A stretch of DNA of 31,631 nucleotides from positions 1 through 31,631 of the forward strand of contig JANBPT010000541.1 of assembly GCA_027575765.1 (NCBI GenBank), written 5' to 3'. Position numbers and translations under genes: made by a program. Positions 12,581 to 22,499 of this stretch are shown piece after piece. The notes beneath the pieces were generated by a model that was not told the DNA's origin, did not search any database, and saw only the letters and a program-made list of their open reading frames with translations. Numbering within the stretch: position 1 is the stretch's first letter; every line of letters starts with the position of its first letter. This stretch comes from Tieghemiomyces parasiticus. Its lineage: Eukaryota; Kickxellomycota; Dimargaritomycetes; Dimargaritales; Dimargaritaceae.

Positions 12581-12586
12581 TATAAA
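12581..12586 (+). promoter_or_regulatory. TATA box of the secreted cysteine-protein gene
   Basis: TATAAA lies in the context CTACATATAAAGTAC, after a C/T-rich tract. It lies 161 bases from box end to start codon, which would put transcription start near 12,610 and give a C/T-rich leader of about 135 bases ending CTCACC before the ATG. TATA, pyrimidine leader and a good start context together suggest strong expression. Confidence 0.7.
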
Positions 12587-12746
12587 GTACTTGCCGCCCA
12601 CCGGCCTCCCCTCCACATTCCATCACCACCTTCGCCCTGCACATTTGTTTCTCCCGCATTTCGGCTTGTAACCACCACTTTTCACGACCATTCTTCTTTA
12701 TACCCACTGTTACGACCTTCCCGTCTAATCCCCTTATCGTCTCACC

Positions 12747-13232
12747 ATGCAGTCCGTCATCGCCTTCGCCGCCATTCTGGCCGTTGCCGCCGCCCAGTCC
12801 AGCGCCGACGTTGCTTCCCCCGTCTCCGCCGCCCCCGTCCCGACCGTGGCCCCCACCGCCGCCGAGAAGTGTGTCCAGAGCAACAACTGCGGTACCAACA
12901 CCGCCTGTGTTGCCGCTTGCTACGGTGTCCCCGCCCCCACTGAGCAGCAGGCCAACCAGACCGCCGAGTGCTTCGCCAAGTGCCCCCAGACTGGTGACAT
13001 CAACACCATCGCCGACTGCCGTAACAGCTGCATCAACAACAACTACCTGGTCACCTCTGCCGTCAAGCAGCCCGCCGCCTCCACCTCCGGCTCCAAGCCT
13101 TCCGGCACTCAGTCCGGCTCCAAGGCCACCGGCACCTCCGACTCCGAGGAGGAGGAGTCTTCCGGTGCCGCCTCTGTCGTCGCTTCCTTCGCCCTGGCCG
13201 TCCCCGCCCTGGCCGCCGTCTGCATGCTCTAA
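12747..13232 (+). CDS. Small secreted 8-cysteine protein with GPI-anchor-like tail
   Basis: Single exon, 161 residues, family not recognised. Residues 1-16 form a signal peptide (MQSVIAFAAILAVAAA) with likely cleavage after AAA. The mature part has eight cysteines at 42, 48, 54, 58, 75, 79, 91 and 95, spaced C-x5-C-x5-C-x3-C-x16-C-x3-C-x11-C-x3-C, so three CxxxC pairs can be seen. NQT at 70-72 is a possible N-glycosylation site. Residues 103-140 are Ser/Thr/Gly/Lys-rich with a short acidic run (DSEEEESS), and residues 141-161 are hydrophobic, as in GPI-anchored wall proteins. I infer a cell-surface or wall protein. Codons end almost always in C (GCC, TCC, ACC, AAC), much more strictly than in neighbouring genes, which fits high expression. 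Spacing does not match CFEM. A TATA box and AATAAA frame the gene. Confidence 0.85.
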   Translation: MQSVIAFAAILAVAAAQSSADVASPVSAAPVPTVAPTAAEKCVQSNNCGTNTACVAACYGVPAPTEQQANQTAECFAKCPQTGDINTIADCRNSCINNNYLVTSAVKQPAASTSGSKPSGTQSGSKATGTSDSEEEESSGAASVVASFALAVPALAAVCML

Positions 13233-13416
13233 GTTCTCATCCCAGATCTCATCTTGGTTCCCCTCCTTCCCTCGGCAGCCGTGCCGCTTGGCCGGTGGGC
13301 CGCTTGTATGCTAGAAATCGAATGTGTCCGACCCGCGAATCGTGTCTGTGTGTGTGTCTGTAACCTAATCACCGGATCTGGAAGTGACTCCTGACCTGAA
13401 TATGGTCGCCGTTTGC

Positions 13417-13422
13417 AATAAA
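13417..13422 (+). terminator. Polyadenylation signal of the secreted cysteine-protein gene
   Basis: AATAAA occurs 184 bases after the stop codon, preceded by TG-rich sequence near 13,344-13,362. It is the only canonical signal close to the gene on this strand. Confidence 0.6.
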
Positions 13423-13908
13423 TCAACCTGCCATTGCGGGGTAGTATCCGGTATATGGGCACGTTCTACTTCGGCCAGTGTGATTTGGGGAGGGGTGGGA
13501 AACCGCGAGTCCCCGTGTTGATTGACTGTTGCTCTCTTCCACTGCGGGGGTGTCTTATTGTTCCACCTGTCTGAAATAGGCATCTTCATTCCAGCTTTCA
13601 CCCACGGCTATTTATAGAGGGTGCATCGACCAACAAATGCCCCTCCCGCCTGTTGGAGCTGGGTGGGGCAACAAATGAGTGGAGGATTACCGCACCGGAT
13701 GTGGTGGCTGTTGATTTTTTAATCTCTCAGTGGTCAATTCGCAATTCGGAGCAACCTCTGGACAGTATTCCCCCAACCACGCGGGGCTAATATTTTAGAT
13801 CCCATGGTTTACTTAAAGGCATGCGTTACGTAAAGAGGAAGCCGTTTACGGTGACAGTGTGTGCCACCTGGTACCATTTCCGGAAGACCGATTCTTTACG
13901 GGCCAGCC
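13423..13908. other. Convergent intergenic stretch
   Basis: These 486 bases separate the 3' end of the secreted cysteine-protein gene (+) from the stop of the lipase gene (-). A TATTTATAGAG sequence near 13,608-13,618 resembles a TATA box, but no gene follows it. I see no clear polyadenylation signal for the lipase on the minus strand and no coding sequence. Confidence 0.5.
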
Positions 13909-15030
13909 TTAGTGGGTGAGAGTTGTTGAGGGCCAAGTACCGCCATTGTTGTGGGGTAGTCTAATGGTCTGTACCACGCCCGGCTGCTCGACGGGAATAT
14001 TCCAAGCGAAATTATTGGGCCGGCTGTAAGAAACGGCGCCCCAATAGTTAAAGTGATCCAATACGCTCCACTGGGTCGCCGGGAGGCTCATACTGCACGC
14101 CGTATGCTCCGTTCCAGGGCACACCACCACCTGTCCATCTCCCTGCCGGATCCACACCTCGACACCGTGATGGTGGAACCCCCAGGCCTGAAAAGGCACG
14201 TGTGGCACTACATCGCCCCGGTTGACGGCGCGGTGAGTGAGTACCCGGAGCGACGTGTAGTACTGTGCAAACGCTACGTTCCCCACTCGGGGCTCACCGT
14301 ATGTGTACACCTGTAAACGGGCCGCCCAAGTGGGTTCACGGGCGACCAGGTAAGTGGTGAACAGCACAGCCTGGGCCGCACCCAGCGAATGGCCTGTGAT
14401 GGCGATCTCGTAGTCTGGGTACGCCGCCGTGTGCATGCGCAAGGCCACTAGGATCGAGGGGGCCCCATCCAGCGTCGAGGCCAGGAAACCAGCGTGGACC
14501 CAGGCCGCAGGCGCTTCCGGCGGCCAAGGGGACGCCCGGATATCTAAGTCGGTCAGAAACGTGCGTAGGTTGTCAAGATTAGACCCTGTAAAGGCCAGAA
14601 TCAGAGTACGGAGCCGGTCTGATACAGCGACGTAACATCGTACCGACGAGTGGGGCAGGTCGACTTGGGCTAGGAAGCGGGTGCCGTCGGCTTCCCCCAC
14701 GCAGTGCCGGCAGGTCCAGTCTGTGACATTCTCATAGGCAGCCATGGCGTAGCTGGGTGAAGCAACCGTGACGGAGGATGGCGCGGCGGAAAGTGAGCTA
14801 GGAACCGGGCGGGGTGTTGCTTGGGGTTGGTTCCCCATGGCAGGCACTCAGGCCACTTACTAGGCATAGGTCCGGATTCTGGCGACATCCACTGGGGATA
14901 TGGGGGCTGGGAGTGGGTCTGCGCTCAAGTTTGTGGCATTACGAGGCAGGGACCAGGTCATCGGCACAGTCAGGGTGAGGAGGGCGAGACACCACTGGAC
15001 GGCCGTCTGCAGGTTGAGGCGAGTAGTCAT
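13909..15030 (-). CDS. Secreted class-3 (Rhizomucor-type) lipase
   Basis: Two exons on the minus strand, 15030-14861 and 14752-13909, joined across a 108-base GTAAGT...CCCAG intron to give 337 residues. It should hydrolyse triacylglycerols or other lipid esters outside the cell. Residues 1-27 are a signal peptide with a hydrophobic core (CLALLTLTV). The splice restores the family's N-terminal helix as RTYAYYAMAAYENVTDWTC. The nucleophile elbow is GHSLGAA with Ser179, the acid is Asp237 in NRGDVVPHVP, and the base is His290 in DHFNYWG, so the triad is complete. The oxyanion loop reads AFTGSN where most relatives have FRGT or FRGS. NAT (31-33) and NVT (65-67) are glycosylation sites. Another acceptor, TTCCTAG about 30 bases upstream, also keeps frame but disrupts the helix, so I prefer CCCAG. 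A GTAAGC donor at 15,126 and a CACCAG about 54 bases on suggest a small leader intron. Confidence 0.9.
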
Positions 15031-15127
15031 ACCGTTGGTTGCCAACAGGTGGTTTTGTAGAGGTGGTCAAATCTGGTGCGCGGAGTAGACCGTCAGTTGC
15101 GATCATCAATTTTGCTAAGCGCTTACC

Positions 15128-17948
15128 TGGTACAGCATGCTCAATGGGTTGGGGGCGGGTGTGAGGAATCAACGGTGGATGGAGGGGAAGTAGGTATTAA
15201 AGGTAGGTGTGGTTTCGGGTCAACTTAGAAACATAGTATGGAACTGTCAAATTCTCTTTGGGGAACAGGAAACGCGTGTGCTTAAATAATATAATGAGGT
15301 GGTAGCGATGGAGCAACTGGTGGCCAAGGAAAAGGATGGCGGGCGGCCCGGTGGTAAGTATCAAGCGAGTTTAGACCCATAAACGCCTTCGCGCTAGGGA
15401 TACCAATGCGCCAAAGCTGCCCGGTGACCCATCGGTTGGACTGTCATCGGCTCTTAATATCGTGTGCTCCGTACGCATGCGTGCCCAGAAGAGGTTAGTA
15501 GGAGATCATCCACTTTTACAGGCTGCCTCCAAAGTGTATAGAATCTGAAACAGGAAGTGTGAAAATCTGGTTTATTTTTATGAATCCTAGGGGCATCGGA
15601 CACGACACGTCAAATGGCCTAGACCATTATGACATGGGGTTGTTTATCGCAGGCCATTTTACGATTTAGCATATCTACTGAACCAATTTCTCACGCCTCA
15701 GCCCATGTTCAGCCGAGGTTTTTTTTTAGGAGGCTGCGCGGGTCGTTTGATTATTTTTCTGGAATTACCATGTAAAGACATTTATTCTAAGCCTATCGCT
15801 AAATTTCCTCCCACTGCCCATTATAACCCTACAATTTCCAAGGGGATACTCTGTTCCCATACGAGTTATGTTTCCTCACAGAAGGCAACCCTCGCCTTGG
15901 TCGCTCATCGGACAGGGTTGACCCATTTTACACAGACATGGGTTGAGCCCCGGCTAGAGTTAACGCCCCGACCTACCCATAGACGGTCACCCCGGGCTCG
16001 CCACCATTCCCCTAGTTATATACACACCGTCCTACTCAAATATCTAAAGCACCCTATATTATGTGGTCCCAAAATAACCCCTACCAACGGCCGGTATTAC
16101 TATCGGATATTTTTTGCGGCCGACTTCCTGGGAGGCTCTTTCAAGGCCAGAAATTACCAACGACAAGTCATTACCATCGCTGGAATGGAGGGGGTTTTTT
16201 TTACTACGCTTCAACTAGTCCCGGCCGCCAGAGGTGAGGTTTCAATCGCGGTTCAGTGCCACTACAGGCCCACTGGGGCTGCGAAGTATTCAGGTATTGT
16301 CGATTGATTTATACACCAGAAATCGTTAATCAAATCGGGGCGCGCAGCTCTCCTGCTATCTAACTGACAATCACTCCATGTAGTGTAGGTTACATATTGT
16401 GGTTCGGACTGGTGTGATGGTGAACGGAAGGCCAACATCCGACCCAGGCTACTGCCATCACAGTACTGTGCCAAACAATAGCATTACGGCCACATTGGTC
16501 AACGTCTAACTCCGTAGGTAGCCTGGTTTACCCTACAGCCTTGGCCCGAGGTCCTGTGACGATTAGTAGTTATTCACGACCATCAGCCAGCGGCTGATTG
16601 GCACCCCATTTCCCACATTGGCGGTGGCACTGGAGGCTGGAGAATCAAATCTCGCCGTCGTTTAGTCCGGTTCACCTAAAGATTAACTAAATCGACAGCT
16701 AGAACTGGCTTGTCGTACGGTCCCAGTGGGTAGAGAGTGCTTTAACTGAAGAGCGATGTCAGTAAAAAAAATCCGAAAGCCTTTCACATCTTGGGTTCCC
16801 GTTGGCCAGAGCGTGACTACCGCTTGGGGGCGAGGGCGTCTCGTACGGTCGTGGCGTCGGTGGATCAGGCGCGCACTTGATCCGCCCCCCCAAAAAAAGT
16901 TGACGGAGTAGAGGGCAGTAAATATCCCAGACAGGGGCGGGGAGTCGACCTTTCGGTCGAATTGCCACGCATGTGCCCTCGGATACAGGCGACCGACCAC
17001 CAACGAGCGGGGCGCTTCCCACCAGTTTATATAAACGGGCGATTTACGACCAGGGAAGTGACTCTGGCGCAGCCACAGGCCCGACCCGTTAAAGTCGGCA
17101 TTGTGATATGATCGTGGACAAAGTTTATGGTTGGCAGGTCCCCTCAACTTGCGACTGGGCTGGTCTCCAGCCTTTTTGGGGTTAGTCCGTTTATGGAGTA
17201 CGGGAGCCCGGCGATGGTCCCTGCAGCTGAGTAAGGGTCTGAAATGAAGCTTAGCCTTGTAGGCGCGGATACGAGAGAGCGACCTGGGATTCGCGGATCC
17301 TCTAGCCTGGCTCGGCTGAGCCACTGGGTATACTAGAGCGGAGCGCAAGCTGCAATAAACAGAGGAGAAGAATGTCGGTTGACCTTCATTCGCTCCCACT
17401 TGTACCAACCGCTGGAGTGCCTGGAGCGACCCGAGACGGGAGCCAAATCCTGCCATGGCCTTCTGAAGAACTTACTAAACCTTCGTAATTACTTCCTAGC
17501 ACGTCAGTCGGTCGCCTCGCACGCGGGTGAATGATGGATTGGCACTTTTTCCTCGCTGTCATGGTGTGGCCGATACCTGCTTTGAGATTTTCTGTAGCTC
17601 TAATGGGGAGGGGGCCAACAACCTTACTTGCCCTTCTACCTGGCCTTGGCCAGGCCGTGTGCGCCATTATCCCGCTTCTTGACCATCTAAACCGCGTACC
17701 GTTGGTGTTGGGCGTGCACGCACTACGCCTAAACCTAAGTATTAGCCGCTTTCCCCACCCAGCGGCATTGCCCTCTGTTCGCTCCCATCTGCACTCGATA
17801 GGACACCACTTAACCTTGCCCACCTCCATCCCACGGTTACTGCCCATTATTGACGCCATCCCGCGCCGCGCTTCGGGCATGCACCCCTTGTCCGCTACCA
17901 CATTCCCCTGTCCGTTTCTCCTTGCCTAATCTCCCAATCCCGACCGCT
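15128..17948. other. Long intergenic stretch, no gene supported
   Basis: This 2.8 kb lies between the divergent lipase (-) and WDR48-like (+) genes, so both promoters must be in it. Three fairly long open frames exist (200 codons at 15705 +, 257 codons at 16683-17456 -, 132 codons at 17531 +), but their composition is Arg/Pro/Ser/Leu-rich. None shows motifs, signal peptides with downstream domains, or splice-linked continuation. I treat them as chance frames. CpG content is normal. Confidence 0.5.
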
Positions 17949-17990
17949 ATGCCATGGCCGCCGGCCGGGCCCCGTCTAAACGTACCGTGA
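17949..17990 (+). promoter_or_regulatory. Overlapping upstream ATG ahead of the WDR48-like start
   Basis: The start region reads ATGCCATGG. The first ATG (17949) opens a 13-codon frame ending in TGA at about 17,990, while the main frame starts five bases later. The main ATG has the better context (GCCATGG). If transcription begins upstream, ribosomes must pass the first ATG by leaky scanning, which could lower output. Confidence 0.45.
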
Positions 17991-20900
17991 CCTATGTCAT
18001 TGGGCTCCCTTCGGCCCGCAGCACCCCCGCTCACCTACTCGGGGTGAACGCACTGGCCCTCGACCCGCACGCCGCCTGCTTACCACCTAGCGACCTACCA
18101 CCAGCCCAGGTTGGCCCTTCCCGTGGAGCGCTCTATTCGGCGGGCCGCGATGGCATGACCCTCGCCTGGGATCTCGATTTTGCTGCCCTGCCGGCTCCGC
18201 CGGGCGAGACGACCCCAACCCCGAGATTCCGGGCGGCCTCCCAGCACCACGCTGACTGGGTCAACGCCCTGGCCCTCTGTGCCGGAGGCAGCGCCCGTAA
18301 GTGACCCGTCCATACCTCCACCCTCTCCTCCCCTCCCACTGCGGTCCCCGTGCAGAGCTAACCTCTTCATACTTGGACCACCACTCACCGCACCACCTTT
18401 AACCCCCATGCAGTCGCCAGCGCATCGTCAGACCGCACCGTCAAGCTGTGGCGACTGCCCGACCGCGGGAAATTCGCAGAGTCCAGCCCACCTGTCGTGA
18501 CCCTGGGCTGCCACGCCGACTACGTCAAGGCCCTCGCCTACGCCGACCAGGCCGGCTGGCTGGCCAGCGGCGGACTGGACCGCCAAATTCACCTCTGGGA
18601 TCCGGCCAGCCCGCGCAGCGCCCCACTGCTGAGTCTGACCGACGCGGCCTCGGTTTACACCCTCTCGTGTACCCCGAGCGGCAATCTACTAGCCTCGGGC
18701 TCGCCCGAAAAGTTGGTACGCATCTGGGACCCGCGCGCAAACCGATGCGTCACTAAGCTGACCGGCCACACCGACAACATCCGCACCGTCTGCGTCAGTC
18801 CCGACGGGGAGCTGGTTCTGTCCGGCTCGTCCGATACCACCATCAAACTGTGGTCCTTAACCGCTGGCCGCTGTATCTCTACCTATACCTACCACGCCGA
18901 TTCCGTGTGGTGCCTCTACTCGGATCACCCGCGCTTTAACTATTTCTACTCGGGCGGTAAGGACGGCCTCATTGCAAAGACCATGACCAACGGCGTTCGC
19001 ATGGCCGTCCCGGCCGCCCCGCGTCCCGGTGCTCCCATGCCGCTGGGCCCGCCCGCCATCCAACCCCCTACAGAGTGCGAGAGCGTGGCCTTGGCACGGG
19101 AACCCTGCGGTATCGTCAGTCTGGTCGCCGTCGGACAGAGTCACGTGTGGACGGCCACTACCGCCGCCGACGTCAGCTGTTGGCGTGACATTCGCAACGA
19201 CCAGCCCCAGGGCCTGGCCGACCCGACCGGTGCCCCTACCACATGCCCACCGGCGTCATTGGCGGCCCAGTTGCTCGACACGGCGCCCGCCCCAGCCCCG
19301 TCGTCCACGGTACCCTTTCCTCACCTGGACGACACGCCGCCCTCACCCGTCCCTCCGGCCGCTTACCTCGGTGACCGATGGGTCAGCGACACCCCCGAGC
19401 CCGCCCCCGTATACCCTCACGGGTCCTCGGACTTGCATGCTTACACACTTAACGGCGAACCAGTCGGCTCCCTTACCGAGGACGGCACGGACCCGAACCT
19501 CGATAGTGGTAACCTGGCTGTGGTCCGCGCCCACCCGGACGCCGTCATCGAAGGTAACCACGGTCTGGTGCGCTGTACTGTACTCAACGATAAGTTCCAC
19601 GTCATCGCCCTCGACACGGCCGGCGATGTATCCCTCTGGGACCTCATGCGCTGCCGCCGGGTGCGGTCACTCGGGCCTTTGACCCAATTTGTCCCACCTA
19701 CGGGCCGTAGTGTCCGCTTTGATTCCGAACCACCACGCTCCGTGCTCAATGAGGCCTGGGAGCGCTGTGTCGAGCAGCTCAATACGGACGACGTGCTGCA
19801 GGCCTGGTGCGTCGTAGACACCAAAATTGGCGCCTTGTCTGTACACCTCGACATTGGCCGCTGCTTCGATACGGAACAATACGCCGACCTCCTGCTGGCC
19901 GCGCCCCTCGACGAGGTTGACGACGACGCTGTCGGCCGGTCACCGGCCGAACGCACCCTCAACCGCATCCACGGACCCACCATCCTCGATTCCGGCCGCT
20001 CTGACCTACCCATGGACCAGCGCATGAATGTGGGCCGCTGGGTCCTGCGCTATCTGTTCGAGGGGTACACGGACACCCGCCTGACGCTGGGCGGGGTTAA
20101 TGAGGCCCTACAGCGACCCTTTACGGCCCGCCCGCCGCTGGGAGCCGCCGTCGCCCGCCCGTTTCCGTCCCTCGCCCCCGTCACCATACCCTCCACCACT
20201 TCCGCCGCCCCACTGCCCAGTTCAGATGAGGCTTCCGAAGCCGAAGGTAGCGTGTCATCATTGTCCAGCGCCACTTCCAGCCCCCGGGCTCGTCCCACCG
20301 AGGACACGGTTCCCCCCACGCTTCCAGCGCCGACCGCTTTGCCCAAATTCCCAGCCAGCCGCGCCTTGTCGATCAACCGGCCTAAATCGTCCAGCCTGTC
20401 CAAAGTGCTGACCGATCCTCCACCGACTGGCACTGATCCCACTACCTCCACTCCGGTGCCGCCGTCCGATGAGCCGGTCCGACCCTCACCGCGGCTCACC
20501 CCGGGCGTTCGGCCTGGCCCACCCACCGAGTCACCCACAGCCGATGTCCAGCGCAAACTCCAACAGTTTATGCGTGTACCAGGCGAAACATTCGAAACCC
20601 TGTCGGCCAGCTCGGTACCCTCCCGACTGCACAACGCCCGCGTGCCGACCAGCGAGCCCGACCCGGGGAGCCCCCTGCCCGCCCCGGCCTCCCCCGGCGC
20701 TGCGAGTCCGTCTCGGTTTATGGATAAGCTCAAGAACTTATCGGTGCGCCGGCGCCGGACCACCAGCAGCGCTACCACTGCCACGTACCCTCTACCATCT
20801 ATTGACGATATGCCGCCGCCGCCGGCAATCGACCTGGCTACGCAGCTCGGCAGCTCTGTCAGCGTCCTCCCGACCGCGGAGCCGGACGGCGAAACGGGGG

Positions 20901-21937
20901 AAACCTTGGCGGTGTCGCCCCTCCCGTCCACTACCCCACCGCCCAACCCTGCCGGCACTGTACCGGTTCCTACCACCGACCCGAGCCCGCCATCGTCGTC
21001 TATCCCCTCGACAGCTGCCCCGGAGCCCGTGTTTTCCTCCGCCCCGCAGCAGGCGGCCCGATCCCCGGGTCCGGCCAGTCCAGGCTCCCAACCCTTAGTA
21101 CCCGTCCATATTCCGCCCCAACGTTTCAACATCGACCGTAGCGTCCTCTACCCTTACAACGAGTGCCCACCCTTGCTGATTCCGCCAGACACCACTTTAT
21201 TAATATTTGAGGAATCGGCCGACTCCTCCGCGTCCTTTCCGTTGTACCGCGGCTCGGTGGGCACATTCCTTCGCATCAAGCGCGTCGTTACGGACGCCAA
21301 GTACCAGGCATCGCGCCGCGTAGTGGCTGCCACCACCCCCGCCCCCGTCGAGGACGGCCGTACTTTACCCACCTCCCCGGCACTGGATATTCAGGTTCCG
21401 GTTCGCACCCTGCGCAGCCTAGAGTATTTTGAGAGCGTGGCCCCGTCCTGGTTGCTCGATTTTTTGCTGTGTAACCACGCCCCGCTCAAGGAACCCGTCA
21501 AGCTCAGCTTCCTGATGCGACCTCGATCCCACCACGCCGTCCGTTACGCCGGAGACCCGACCAAACCGGCGCCGCGCCACCAGGGCAGCATCCGACTGGT
21601 GGCCAACCGCCTGCTGCGTGTGCGCAAAGTGCTAGCCTACGCGGTAGAGAAGCTCGAGATCCTCCCTCCACCAGCCGCGCAACTCTGGACCCTTCAGGAA
21701 CAGGATCGCCGTCGCCGCGGGATCAAGACCCTCCACCGGCCTGGGCAGTTAGGGCCCGACCCGCCTCTGCCCCGTGAGATTCCGCCCGAGGTGTGGCTCG
21801 AGGTCCTGTGCGGTGACCAGATCCTGCCTGTCACGGCGACATTGGGAACCGTCAAGCGGCACGTGTGGAAGTCGAGTCAGGACATTGTGTTTGAGTACCG
21901 GTACAAACCTGTAGCCGACCCAGATACAACGTCATAG
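17954..21937 (+). CDS. WDR48/UAF1-type WD40 protein (deubiquitinase cofactor)
   Basis: Two exons, 17954-18296 and 18414-21937, joined across a 117-base GTAAGT...CAG intron that falls inside a WD repeat and restores LASASSDRTVKLW. The protein has 1288 residues. Orthologues (human WDR48/UAF1, fission yeast Bun107, budding yeast Duf1) bind and activate ubiquitin-specific proteases. The N-terminal RTVTYVI strand and the repeats match that family: AGRDGMTLAWDL, HADYVKALAY, GGLDRQIHLWDP, SPEKLVRIWDP, GHTDNIRTV, SSDTTIKLWSL, YSGGKDGLIAKT, and a last repeat at about 480-525 (LDTAGDVSLWDL). The DUF3337 part follows (DVLQAWCVVDTKIGALSVHLD). The C-terminus (about 1236-1285, EVWLEVLCGDQILP, TVKRHVWKSSQDIVFEYRYK) matches the SUMO-like domain. 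Residues about 680-1015 are Pro/Ser/Thr-rich and look disordered; they explain most of the excess over the human length of 677. An out-of-frame ATG overlaps the start. Confidence 0.92.
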
Positions 21938-22499
21938 CGTGGGGCCTGATTCTAAAAAACGAGCAAACCATAATGTATGTTGTATGAAATGCTTTTGTGT
22001 AGTCTATTTTTGGGCCTTCTATGTCGTTGGGTATCAGACCCTAGCTGATTATAGATTATAATGGATGATGGGAAATGGTCCCGTCCAATGGGGCTGGGAA
22101 GCTCAGACCATAGAGCTGCATATGAACCCTAGAGGTATCGTACAGTGCGCATCGAATGGTATCCCTAATTCTGCAATCGAACCGTTGCCTGTAGGGTATC
22201 TGTTGGTAATGCGGTGTAGTTTAGCGTTCACGGCTTTGCCAATCTCAGTTGCTAGGTATGATGTATTAATGGCGAACTAGTATCTACCTAATACCTCCAG
22301 TATAAATCAGGGCATTAAAGGTTGCCAGGTGCCTGCACGTTGGCCTCAGGGTTTACTTTTTGATGCGTAGATTGAAATGGTTAGCCCACAAGTAGTGCCG
22401 TTGGTTGAAATGTACGTCTGTCAGGAGTTAGTTAGTTAGCGTTCCTGAACGTAGCGCAACACTTGGTCAGGTATACCACCACACCTAACCTAAGGTAGA
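21938..22499. other. Intergenic stretch downstream of the WDR48-like gene
   Basis: About 560 bases of lower-GC DNA contain no coding sequence I can recognise. They include the 3' untranslated region of the WDR48-like gene and run up to the mariner remnant. A short GTTA repeat lies near 22,427-22,440. One terminal inverted repeat of the mariner should lie at the end of this stretch, but I could not identify it. Confidence 0.45.

Noticed and set aside
12784..13314. 176-codon frame overlapping the secreted cysteine protein
   Set aside because: Pro/Ser-only low-complexity translation caused by the strong C-ending codon bias of the true gene in another frame.
15705..16307. 200-codon plus-strand open frame
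   Set aside because: No motif, no signal-peptide logic, atypical composition for this genome's genes (poor in C-ending codons), and no splice-linked extension. Probably a chance frame.
16683..17456. 257-codon minus-strand open frame
   Set aside because: Arg/Ser/Pro/Leu-rich random-like composition, no family resemblance. Length alone is not enough in GC-rich DNA.
17531..17929. 132-codon hydrophobic plus-strand frame just upstream of the WDR48-like gene
   Set aside because: Contains several hydrophobic stretches but overlaps an equally open minus-strand frame and has no recognisable membrane-protein family. More likely promoter or leader sequence.
20050..21132. 360-codon minus-strand frame opposite the WDR48-like gene
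   Set aside because: It is the complement of the low-complexity Pro/Ser/Thr-rich coding region, a typical shadow frame.
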